DNA from: Calothrix membranacea FACHB-236
GTDB taxonomy: Bacteria; Cyanobacteriota; Cyanobacteriia; Cyanobacteriales; Nostocaceae
Assembly (NCBI RefSeq): GCF_014696315.1
Contig: NZ_JACJPX010000003.1
Location: forward strand, 1 to 64,000
Reading direction: 5' to 3'
DNA length: 64,000 bases
Notes under the pieces: generated by a model
The model's database searches: none
The model's input: only the letters and a program-made list of their open reading frames with translations
What the model was told of the DNA's origin: nothing
Shown: positions 17,584 to 24,600 of the stretch, piece after piece
How positions within the stretch are numbered: the first letter of the stretch is position 1
How the letters are laid out: each line of letters starts with the position of its first letter
Made by a program: the position numbers and the translations under genes

Positions 17584-19233
17584 ATGTTCAACCAATCCAA
17601 AATTTCCTTAAAACCTCAGTTGCCTCAGATTGCAGTCAAACTGAAGCCCAAACTATCAACATGGTCTATATTAATTGCTGCAATTACGGTGGCGATCGCT
17701 AGTTCTACTGCTATTTATCAACTCCATCAAATAGCAGAAGATAGCAATCAAAGCAGATTACTCTTAACTAGAGTAAAAGAGCAAGTAAGCAGACTCAATG
17801 CTTTAGAATGGGAAGGAATTTCTAAAGGAAAAATTGATGATGACTTAACTGATGAACTGGCTGACAATAAACAAAGCAGCGCTACAATCTTGCGAGAGCT
17901 AAGGGAACTGGAGAAACGAGATAATCGAAAAAATTTGCAAAGGGTTTTTGCTCTATATAATCGCTATCAAGCTGAAATTAACAAGGCTCTAGAGTTAGTT
18001 TCCCAAAGTAAAGTTAAAGAAGCACTAGCTATTGATGCAGATGGTATTGATGAAATATATGATGATTTATATGCTGAGGTAACAACCCTAGAGGCAGCTT
18101 ATGTAAAGCAGAAACAACACACCAGAAATCTGGCAGATATAGGCACGACTTTTGCTTTAATTTTATCAGCCACTATCATTGGCATTTTATCTCATAAATT
18201 TACCCGAAATTTGTGGCATAAAAATCAAGAGTTAGAAAACGCCTTTAAAGAACTTCAGCAAACCCAGAATCAATTGATTCAACAAGAAAAAATGGCAGCC
18301 TTAGGGCAACTGATTGCTGGGGTTGCTCATGAAATCAATAACCCCCTAGGCATTATCAAAGCATCAGCAAGCAACACCAATCAGGCATTACAAGAAGCCT
18401 TAGCTAATCTTCCTTCTTTAAATCAGCGTCTGCATTCTGAGGAACAAGAAAGCTTGTTTGCGCTGATCGCTCAGTCGCTGAAAAATCCAGGTGCAGTTAC
18501 CTCTAAAGAAAGCCGCGCTCTGAAACGCAAAATTACTACTTATCTTCAAGACTATGACATTCAAGATGCTAGATATACTGCTGATCTCTTGCTCGACATG
18601 GGTATTGGTGAAGATCTGGAATTTTTGTTGCCTGTCTTAAAAGGGAATAATACTGAATGGGTTGTGCAGTTTGCATACAACCTAACTTCCTGCTTTAGCA
18701 ATAATCAAATGATTCTGAATGCTGTCGATCGCTCTGCCAAAATTGTTTTTTCCCTTAAAAGCTATTCTCATTTCGATCACAGTGGTCAAAAGCAGTTAAT
18801 GCAAGTTACTGAAGGGCTAGAAACCACGCTGGCAATATATCACAATCAACTCAAACGCAATATTAATATCATTCGGCATTATCAAGATATTCCCGATATT
18901 TGGGTATATCCTGACGAACTCATTCAAGTTTGGACAAACCTGATTTTCAACGCAATTCAAGCAATGGAATCAGGGGGGACGCTAACCATTACCACTTGTC
19001 AGCAAGAAAATGGTGTTGAAGTGAGTATTATAGATACGGGATCTGGGATTCCAGAAACAGTTAGGCAAAAAATCTTCGATGCCTTCTTTACTACCAAAGC
19101 TGCTGGTGAAGGTAGTGGTTTAGGGCTACATATTTGTAAGAAGATTATTGATAAACACCAAGGACGTATAAAAGTAGAGAGTCAACCAGGACAGACTGAA
19201 TTCAGTGTTTGGTTACCATTAGAGTCTGTTTAG
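17584..19233 (+). CDS. Sensor histidine kinase with DHp-domain insertion
   Basis: Membrane histidine kinase, 549 aa. Two membrane helices (about 28-48 and 185-203) enclose a helical sensor region of about 135 residues resembling a four-helix-bundle sensor. The H-box MAALGQLIAGVAHEINNPLG carries the phospho-accepting His249. The second dimerisation helix comes only after an insert of about 90 residues (from LPSLNQRLHSEEQ to LTSCFSNNQM). ATP-binding boxes are complete: N (WTNLIFNAIQAM), G1 (DTGSGIP), F (FFTTK) and G2 (GSGLGLHICKK). A single-domain response regulator starts 21 nt downstream and is its likely partner. Confidence 0.92.
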   Translation: MFNQSKISLKPQLPQIAVKLKPKLSTWSILIAAITVAIASSTAIYQLHQIAEDSNQSRLLLTRVKEQVSRLNALEWEGISKGKIDDDLTDELADNKQSSATILRELRELEKRDNRKNLQRVFALYNRYQAEINKALELVSQSKVKEALAIDADGIDEIYDDLYAEVTTLEAAYVKQKQHTRNLADIGTTFALILSATIIGILSHKFTRNLWHKNQELENAFKELQQTQNQLIQQEKMAALGQLIAGVAHEINNPLGIIKASASNTNQALQEALANLPSLNQRLHSEEQESLFALIAQSLKNPGAVTSKESRALKRKITTYLQDYDIQDARYTADLLLDMGIGEDLEFLLPVLKGNNTEWVVQFAYNLTSCFSNNQMILNAVDRSAKIVFSLKSYSHFDHSGQKQLMQVTEGLETTLAIYHNQLKRNINIIRHYQDIPDIWVYPDELIQVWTNLIFNAIQAMESGGTLTITTCQQENGVEVSIIDTGSGIPETVRQKIFDAFFTTKAAGEGSGLGLHICKKIIDKHQGRIKVESQPGQTEFSVWLPLESV

Positions 19234-19254
19234 AGATATCGAGGAAATTTAACT

Positions 19255-19647
19255 ATGTCTGATGCTGCTATTATTTGTGTAGATGATGAAGCTTCAATTT
19301 TAAAAGTTCTCAAGGAACAACTAAAAAGATGCTTCGGCAATCAGTATGTCTATGAAGTTGCCGAAAGTGTAGAGGAAGCCTGGATAGTAATTGATGAATT
19401 AGAAGAGGATAAAATCAAAATTCTCATCATTGTCTCTGATTGGCTCATGCCAAATATTAGAGGCGATGAGTTTTTGGCTGAAGTCCATCAACGCTTCCCG
19501 GAGATTGTCACAGTCATGCTAACCGGACAAGCAGACGAAGCTGCTATTGAACGTGCTAGACAACAAGCAAATCTTTATGCTTGCATCCGCAAACCCTGGA
19601 ATGAACAAGATTTGCAGCAAGTTATTACTACGGCTTTGAATTCATAG
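19255..19647 (+). CDS. Single-domain response regulator
   Basis: Receiver-only protein of 130 aa. Acidic pocket in CVDDEAS, phospho-acceptor Asp62 in VSDWLMPN, Thr in VMLTGQ and Lys in CIRKPWNEQDL. The RKPW variant is typical of RpfG-like receivers in cyanobacterial kinase operons. There is no output domain, so it acts as a phosphoryl relay or by protein contacts. Ribosome site GAGGAAA lies about 9 nt before the ATG. It follows the histidine kinase gene by 21 nt and is probably co-transcribed. A short inverted-repeat element just behind it may end the transcript. Confidence 0.92.
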   Translation: MSDAAIICVDDEASILKVLKEQLKRCFGNQYVYEVAESVEEAWIVIDELEEDKIKILIIVSDWLMPNIRGDEFLAEVHQRFPEIVTVMLTGQADEAAIERARQQANLYACIRKPWNEQDLQQVITTALNS

Positions 19648-19655
19648 ATACGCAT

Positions 19656-19719
19656 TAGGGACTTCCAAATAAAAAAACATCCCACAAAAATGGAGAATTT
19701 ATTTCTTGGAAGTCCCTTA
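19656..19719. mobile_element. MITE-like element with AGGGACTTCCAA ends, copy 1 (64 bp)
   Basis: Perfect 12-bp inverted ends (19657-19668 and 19706-19717) with an AT-rich interior. A second copy with the same ends is at 62954-63066. It could also act as a terminator for the response regulator. Confidence 0.7.
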
Positions 19720-19841
19720 GTTTAGTAGAGGCAGAAAGTTTTGTGCCTCTAAATCATGATTGATGTATTGCAAAGATTGAATTTGAACGTGAAGTCTGAC
19801 AAATTATTTTCGTTAGATTTCACGTTATTTTGCCAACATTT

Positions 19842-20363
19842 CTAAGCTGTAGGCTTTGGCAACTGAGCAAATTTTTCTGGGTAAAGTTCCACATTTATAT
19901 TAGAGTCTTCACGACTCACGAGCGATCGCTTAACCTGCCCCAAGTATAAAGGTACAGTCACACCTGGTTCTGGGTGAATTAAAGTCCGGGCACGAATTGT
20001 TAGTTGGTTTTCAGTCTTAGAACCTAAGCGGCCAAAAGAATAGAGATTACTAGCGGCTTGTCGTAAAGTTGCGTCTAATGCTGAAGTGGTAATTTGGGGT
20101 GTGGTGGAAATTACGGCTTGTGTAGAACCATTGTCATAAACCAGAGTGTAACGGACTGCGCCAGGAATCACAGTCCGGCTCAAGGGTACTAATGAGAGTG
20201 CAAATAAACCAGCTGTGACCACCAGCATAAAGCCAGTTGTACCCACCAGCCGAAAGCGGATGCCCCATTTAAAAATTAAACCCAGGACTGCTAAGGCGGC
20301 AAACACCAACGTTGCAATACCTGACCATTGGGTGTATTGAAGAAAATCAGCTGTTGTGAGCAT
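19842..20363 (-). CDS. ycf51: Ycf51 family protein
   Basis: Conserved protein of cyanobacteria and some plastid genomes, function unknown. 173 aa with two N-terminal membrane helices (about 14-33 and 38-60) and a soluble C-terminal domain containing VRYTLVYDNGSTQAVISTT, the LDATLRQAASNL helix and VPLYLGQVKRSLV. The length matches the family. The layout suggests a membrane-anchored beta-rich domain. It stands as a single gene, and a frameshifted mini-gene lies upstream on the same strand. Confidence 0.8.
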   Translation of the reverse strand: MLTTADFLQYTQWSGIATLVFAALAVLGLIFKWGIRFRLVGTTGFMLVVTAGLFALSLVPLSRTVIPGAVRYTLVYDNGSTQAVISTTPQITTSALDATLRQAASNLYSFGRLGSKTENQLTIRARTLIHPEPGVTVPLYLGQVKRSLVSREDSNINVELYPEKFAQLPKPTA

Positions 20364-20494
20364 AAGCTTGGCTACTGAGGCATGAATTTTTGATTACAGA
20401 CAAAACCATTCTACCGAGTGACTACACCCTAGCAGGCTGTTTTCCTACCTTATACCAAGTTGTCATTAGCCTTATTGTGAAATTAAGGCCCCTA

Positions 20495-20682
20495 CTAGAT
20501 GCACAACTGGGAATTACTTCTAGAGTCTGATTCCACTTCAGCTTCTTCATCTTCAATAGTAAAATTGCTGATGTAGCCGCGCACAATGCACTCAAAAAAT
20601 AAGGCAGCAGGTAAGCTTATCCAATCGCTGTAGTGAACTCAACAAGGGCTGCTAAGTCATCAGGGTTATTTATGCAGTTCAA
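20495..20682 (-). pseudogene. Small frameshifted coding region, unknown family
   Basis: Two overlapping minus-strand frames look like halves of one protein. From TTG 20682, six nt after the stop of the upstream membrane protein gene, a 21-codon frame (NNPDDLAALVEFTTAIG) ends at TAA 20617-20619. A second frame, open from 20638 to TAG 20495, has no start codon and reads SDWISLPAALFFECIVRGYI, then an acidic tail FTIEDEEAEVESD. A one-base shift near 20630 joins them into about 62 residues. Composition is protein-like, not random. It may be a recent pseudogene, a sequencing error or a programmed frameshift. Confidence 0.5.
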
Positions 20683-20688
20683 CTGTTC

Positions 20689-21018
20689 TCAGACTTCAAA
20701 CTTCAGCCTTTTCACCCAACGTCTTTGCCAAAGAATGGTGGCTAGGTTAACAAATAAACAAGTCATCGCCAAGCAGAGCAAGATATAAGTCGGTAGCATC
20801 ACTACACCAACTTCAAACCAAGTATATACGTGCCATGTCATGATTAATGCAAAAATACTGGCAATTCCCGCCGATTGCCATACCTGATGTGATGGGCGAT
20901 GAATTACCGTCAAGATAATTGTCGATAGTGTAGCTAATAGGTTTGCAGGAACAAGAAACGCACAGATACTAATGCAGTTGGTGCGAGAGAACTCAGCTAA
21001 GGTGTGGAAATCGAGCAT
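20689..21018 (-). CDS. Conserved small membrane protein, unknown function
   Basis: About 109 residues from the ATG at 21018 (MLDFHTLAEFSRTNC). The frame is open further to 21114, but those 32 extra residues are AT-rich and unlike the rest. Three hydrophobic segments are visible (about 16-37, 46-65 and 70-95), with a basic C-terminus RRWVKRLKF. I recall similar MLDFHTLAEFSR-type proteins in other cyanobacteria, but no function is known to me. The frameshifted mini-gene follows after 6 nt. Confidence 0.65.
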   Translation of the reverse strand: MLDFHTLAEFSRTNCISICAFLVPANLLATLSTIILTVIHRPSHQVWQSAGIASIFALIMTWHVYTWFEVGVVMLPTYILLCLAMTCLFVNLATILWQRRWVKRLKFEV

Positions 21019-21206
21019 CAAGTTGTTGGGATAATGTTCGCTTATACTAACAAATTTAATATATTTCAAAATAATTGAACTAACCTTAGCATAAGATAAG
21101 AGTGAAGCAATCAATTGTGTAACATAATTTAAATTAATTACAGGCTTTAAAAATGTTAATCATATCGTTAATAAATTGATGGTGGGTAATCCCCACCATC
21201 ACCAAA

Positions 21207-21608
21207 TCATCCCATCAAAATCACCGTATCAATGACGTGAATTACACCATTATCCGCTTCAATATCTGCTGCTAAAACTGTGGCATTTTTCACTTCAAAT
21301 CCATCAGAACAATCAATTTTAATTGGTGAACCTTCTACAGAAGTAACTGTTACGAGTTTGGCTAAGTCAGCCTGCATCAGCTTTCCAGGCACAACATGAT
21401 ATTTTAAAATCCGCGTTAACTGGGGAATATTTTGCACCAAAGTTTGAATAGTTCCTGCTGGTAACTTAGCAAAAGCATCATCATTAGGAGCAAATACAGT
21501 AAACGGCCCAGGACTTTTTAATGTTTCTACTAAACCAGCAGCTTGTACAGCTGTTACTAAGGTTTTAAACGCGTCATTACTGACGGCAATATCAACAATA
21601 TCAGCCAT
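21207..21608 (-). CDS. Fasciclin (FAS1) domain protein
   Basis: Single FAS1 domain of 133 aa beginning [17 protein letters not shown]; the ATG at 21617 adds only three residues. The two conserved FAS1 motifs are present: H1 as [15 protein letters not shown] and H2 as [10 protein letters not shown], ending with [11 protein letters not shown]. There is no signal peptide, unlike many FAS1 adhesion proteins. This cytosolic-looking form is common in cyanobacteria as a stand-alone gene. FAS1 domains mediate adhesion or ligand binding; the target here is unknown. Confidence 0.9.
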   Translation of the reverse strand: MADIVDIAVSNDAFKTLVTAVQAAGLVETLKSPGPFTVFAPNDDAFAKLPAGTIQTLVQNIPQLTRILKYHVVPGKLMQADLAKLVTVTSVEGSPIKIDCSDGFEVKNATVLAADIEADNGVIHVIDTVILMG

Positions 21609-21780
21609 TGATTTCACCTAATATTTGTGTATGTCATCATAAAGGATAGTAAACCATTTTTAAGTTTTATTACACAACTTGAGTAAAAAATTAGGTGCAA
21701 TTATATAACACTGACACGCAAGTGTATTCTTGTTAGATATCTCTTTATGATCAGCATAGAAAAATATCATTGTAGGTAAA

Positions 21781-22719
21781 ATGTCTGAGCGTAGTTACGC
21801 CATTTTAGGTACTGGTGCATTAGGTGGTTTTTATGGTGCCAAGCTGCAAAAAGCTGGTTTAGATGTCCACTTTTTGCTGAGAAGTGATTATGAATATGTC
21901 AAAAAATCGGGTTTGCTGGTGGAGTCAATTGATGGTGATTTCACGCTGACTCAAGTCAACGCCTACGATGATGTCAAAAAAATGCCACAATGCGATGTGG
22001 TGGTTGTGTCGCTGAAAACTACACAAAACCATTTACTACCGCAGATGTTACCGCCCGTGGTTAAGGAAAATGGGGTGGTGTTGGTGCTGCAAAATGGGCT
22101 AGCGGTAGAAGAGGAAGTTGCCCAGATAGTTGACAATGTCACTATTATTGGTGGTTTGTGTTTTCTCTGTTCCAACAAAGTCGCAGATGGATATATTCGT
22201 CATCTGGACTATGGACAAATTACTTTGGGAGAATATGCTGCTAACTACGAGCCGATGGGGATGACACCCAGGATGCAGCAAATAGCTGATGACTTTAGCA
22301 ATGCAGGTATCGCTATCGAGTTAACTCAAGACTTGTTACTGGGGCGATGGAAAAAGCTGGTGTGGAATATTCCCTATAATGGGCTGTCTGTGATTCTCAA
22401 CGCCAGAACCGATGAGTTAATGGCGAATATGCACACCCGTCAGTTAGTTGAACAGGTGATGTATGAAGTTAGCGCTGGTGCGAAGACGGCGGGAAGGGTG
22501 ATTAGTGAGAGTTTTATTCAAACTATGTTGGAGTATACGGTGAAGATGAAGCCTTACCGTACCAGCATGAAGATTGATTATGATGAACGTCGTCCTTTAG
22601 AAGTGGAAGCGATTTTTGGGAATCCGTTACGGAAGGCGCAAGCCGCAGGGGTGGATTTACGGTTGATTCGGTGTTTGTATCAGCAGTTGAAGTTTTTGGA
22701 TGAAATTCGTAATTCGTAA
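21781..22719 (+). CDS. Ketopantoate reductase-like protein (ApbA/PanE family)
   Basis: Putative 2-dehydropantoate 2-reductase, 312 aa, which would use NADPH to make pantoate for coenzyme A synthesis. The N-terminal Rossmann motif is GTGALGGFYGAKL (about 9-21). The C-terminal helical domain carries the likely catalytic Lys and Asn in GRWKKLVWNIPYNGLS and the family's VEAIFGNPLRKAQ segment. Cyanobacteria hold several paralogues, so the exact substrate is not certain. The last residues (EIRNS) and the TAA stop are encoded by a CGTAATT repeat, so the natural C-terminus may have been replaced by repeat expansion. Confidence 0.82.
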   Translation: MSERSYAILGTGALGGFYGAKLQKAGLDVHFLLRSDYEYVKKSGLLVESIDGDFTLTQVNAYDDVKKMPQCDVVVVSLKTTQNHLLPQMLPPVVKENGVVLVLQNGLAVEEEVAQIVDNVTIIGGLCFLCSNKVADGYIRHLDYGQITLGEYAANYEPMGMTPRMQQIADDFSNAGIAIELTQDLLLGRWKKLVWNIPYNGLSVILNARTDELMANMHTRQLVEQVMYEVSAGAKTAGRVISESFIQTMLEYTVKMKPYRTSMKIDYDERRPLEVEAIFGNPLRKAQAAGVDLRLIRCLYQQLKFLDEIRNS

Positions 22720-22735
22720 TTCGTAATTCGTAATT
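22704..22735. repeat. STRR array, CGTAATT, containing a stop codon
   Basis: Four copies of CGTAATT. The TAA at 22717-22719 that ends the reductase gene is inside the array. Confidence 0.9.
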
Positions 22736-22740
22736 GGAAG

Positions 22741-22768
22741 AAGACGCGATGAATCGCGTCTCTACAAG
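22741..22768. repeat. AGACGCGAT palindrome, copy 1
   Basis: Arms AGACGCGAT and ATCGCGTCT (22742-22761) with a 2-nt centre, followed by CTACAAG. One of four copies in the window (also 24541, 40590, 42014). Confidence 0.85.
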
Positions 22769-22775
22769 TGTGGGT

Positions 22776-24296
22776 TTACATTAAAGTTGCGAGGAGTTCG
22801 AGTACTACACCGTTTGTCCAGCCGAAGCCGATTTCGTTGGAACTGTAGCCAAAGCAGATTTCGTCGGAAACGTTGGCGGAACAGCGTTCTACGTCGTATT
22901 TTTCGACTAGGCTACCGCGACGCTCAAATTCTTTAATTACCATAGCTAAGAATTTGCGGGCAATGCGATCGCCTTCTTGATGATAGCCGTAACGGTGCAA
23001 TCCTTGGACGGCGATTAATGTTAAGGGTGCCCAGCCAAAGGGTGCATCCCATTGATTACCTGTAACGCGGGTGCTGGTAAATAATCCGCCTGGGGCTTCA
23101 AATAAGGAGAGATTTTCAACGACGCGTTTGGCTTGTGCGTCGGAAGCTACTCCCACCCATAGGGGATAAAAGGTGGTAGCAAATTCGTATTTGCGGCGTT
23201 TTCCACTTTGAAAGTGATAGTCGAGATAAAGTCCCTGGGCTTCATCCCAAAGACATTGATCAATACGATCGCGTCTTACCTCTGTGCGATCGCGCCATTG
23301 TTGGGCTAGTTGTTCGTTACCAAGAATATCGTTGATTTGCGCCAAGTCTTGTTCCATTTGATAAAGCAAGCTGTTGAGGCAAACGGGCGCATAGTGGATA
23401 ATATCAATACTAAAGGGGCCAAAGCGATTGCTGATATCAAAGCCAGATTCGCGCATGGTGCGATCGCCTTTGTAAAACAAGTTGCTTAATTGGTCTGTTT
23501 CTCGGTCATAGTAAAGGCTGACATCATAATCTTCTATCTCAAATCTTTGGTAGTATTCCTTAACTCGTTCGTAGTGACATTTTCCTTCTTCATCTAGTTC
23601 GGAAAATAAAACTTCTGGTGCTGGGCCGTCGCCTAAAGCATAATATCTTGATAACCCTGTGGCGGGGTTGAGGTGGGGCGGGACTACCCAGTAATAGTAA
23701 AATTGCTCTAATAGCGGTACTGTTGACCTTAGCCATTCCTCATCTTGGCTGTGCTGAAACATCGCCAAAACCATTAAGCTGAGGACGGGGGGTTGCGATC
23801 GCGACAGCATATAAGTACGGTTAGAATTAAGGATGGTACCGTAATTTTGTACTTGGTAAAGTAGCTGATCGACTTGACTTTGGGCTAAATCTGATTCGCC
23901 ATCACGTAATAAACCTAGCAAAATAAAATAGCTGTCCCAGCCGTACATTTCATTAAAACGTCCGCCAGGGACAACGTAATCGCCGGGGAGATATAGCAAT
24001 CCATGTTCTTTGATGGCTTCGGCTTCAGGGGGTAAGGTGCGAATTTCTATTTGGCGGACATCTTCTTTAGATAGCGATCGCTCTAAGACAGACTGAACAT
24101 TGGGACAATCTTCTCTAGGGGAAATGTAGATAATCCAGGGAGTATCTGCTTTGTGTTCTAGTTTGGCATCTTTGATAGATTGCAGTAAATGTTCGTGCGA
24201 TCGCCTTAAGGTTTTCCAGGTTTTTTTGATGTATGTTCTGACAGCGTCAATTTGTGTGCTGGTAAATGGGGATTGGGTGGAAGTTTGAGGTGTCAT
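22776..24296 (-). CDS. treH: Trehalase (GH37)
   Basis: Hydrolyses trehalose to two glucose. 506 aa. Both trehalase signatures are visible: PGGRFNEMYGWDSYF (about residues 106-120) and QWDAPFGWAPL (near 420), together with the late EKYDVE segment. There is no signal peptide, so it is a cytoplasmic enzyme. It is the third gene after treZ and treY on the same strand, separated from treY by 286 nt of repeats. In Anabaena PCC 7120 the same three-gene order is known, and trehalase limits trehalose build-up during drying; this window reproduces that arrangement. Confidence 0.93.
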   Translation of the reverse strand: MTPQTSTQSPFTSTQIDAVRTYIKKTWKTLRRSHEHLLQSIKDAKLEHKADTPWIIYISPREDCPNVQSVLERSLSKEDVRQIEIRTLPPEAEAIKEHGLLYLPGDYVVPGGRFNEMYGWDSYFILLGLLRDGESDLAQSQVDQLLYQVQNYGTILNSNRTYMLSRSQPPVLSLMVLAMFQHSQDEEWLRSTVPLLEQFYYYWVVPPHLNPATGLSRYYALGDGPAPEVLFSELDEEGKCHYERVKEYYQRFEIEDYDVSLYYDRETDQLSNLFYKGDRTMRESGFDISNRFGPFSIDIIHYAPVCLNSLLYQMEQDLAQINDILGNEQLAQQWRDRTEVRRDRIDQCLWDEAQGLYLDYHFQSGKRRKYEFATTFYPLWVGVASDAQAKRVVENLSLFEAPGGLFTSTRVTGNQWDAPFGWAPLTLIAVQGLHRYGYHQEGDRIARKFLAMVIKEFERRGSLVEKYDVERCSANVSDEICFGYSSNEIGFGWTNGVVLELLATLM

Positions 24297-24582
24297 ACCA
24301 TTTTGGATTTTAGATTTTAGATTTTGGATTGTGCATCTATCTTGTGTAAATTCATGTCACAATCCTTGTTCAAATTTCTACCATTAGCAATTGATGGGAA
24401 ATTTTTCTCACGCAGAGGTGCGGAGGTGCAAAGAAGAATGTAAGAATTAACCGCAGATAAGAAAGATTTCTCTGCGCCTCTGTGGTTGTTTATCAGGAAG
24501 GGTTTAGCAGTGCTAAACCCCTACTGTTAACTCATAACTCTTGTACAGACGCGATTCATCGCGTCTCCGTCTCTGCAACTCA
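24297..24582. repeat. Repeat-rich spacer between treY and treH
   Basis: Contains GATTTTA-type short repeats (24300-24330), a dispersed hairpin with CGCAGAGGTGCGGAGG opposed to CTCTGCGCCTCTGTGG (24413-24489), the AGACGCGAT palindrome (24547-24566) and the start of a GAGTAAT array. The spacing suggests treH may be expressed separately from treY. Confidence 0.7.
24541..24578. repeat. AGACGCGAT palindrome, copy 2
   Basis: Palindromic core 24547-24566, preceded by TTGTAC and followed by a partial duplicate CCGTCTCTGCAA. Confidence 0.85.
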
Positions 24583-24600
24583 TTACTCATTACTCACTAT
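24578..24600. repeat. STRR, GAGTAAT, containing the treY stop codon
   Basis: On the minus strand GAGTAAT repeats three times. The first units encode the last residues of TreY and its TAA stop (24583-24585). Confidence 0.8.

Noticed and set aside
21019-21114. Longer start for the small membrane protein
   Set aside because: The 32 extra residues are AT-driven and unlike the rest, while MLDFHTLAEFSR is a natural beginning.
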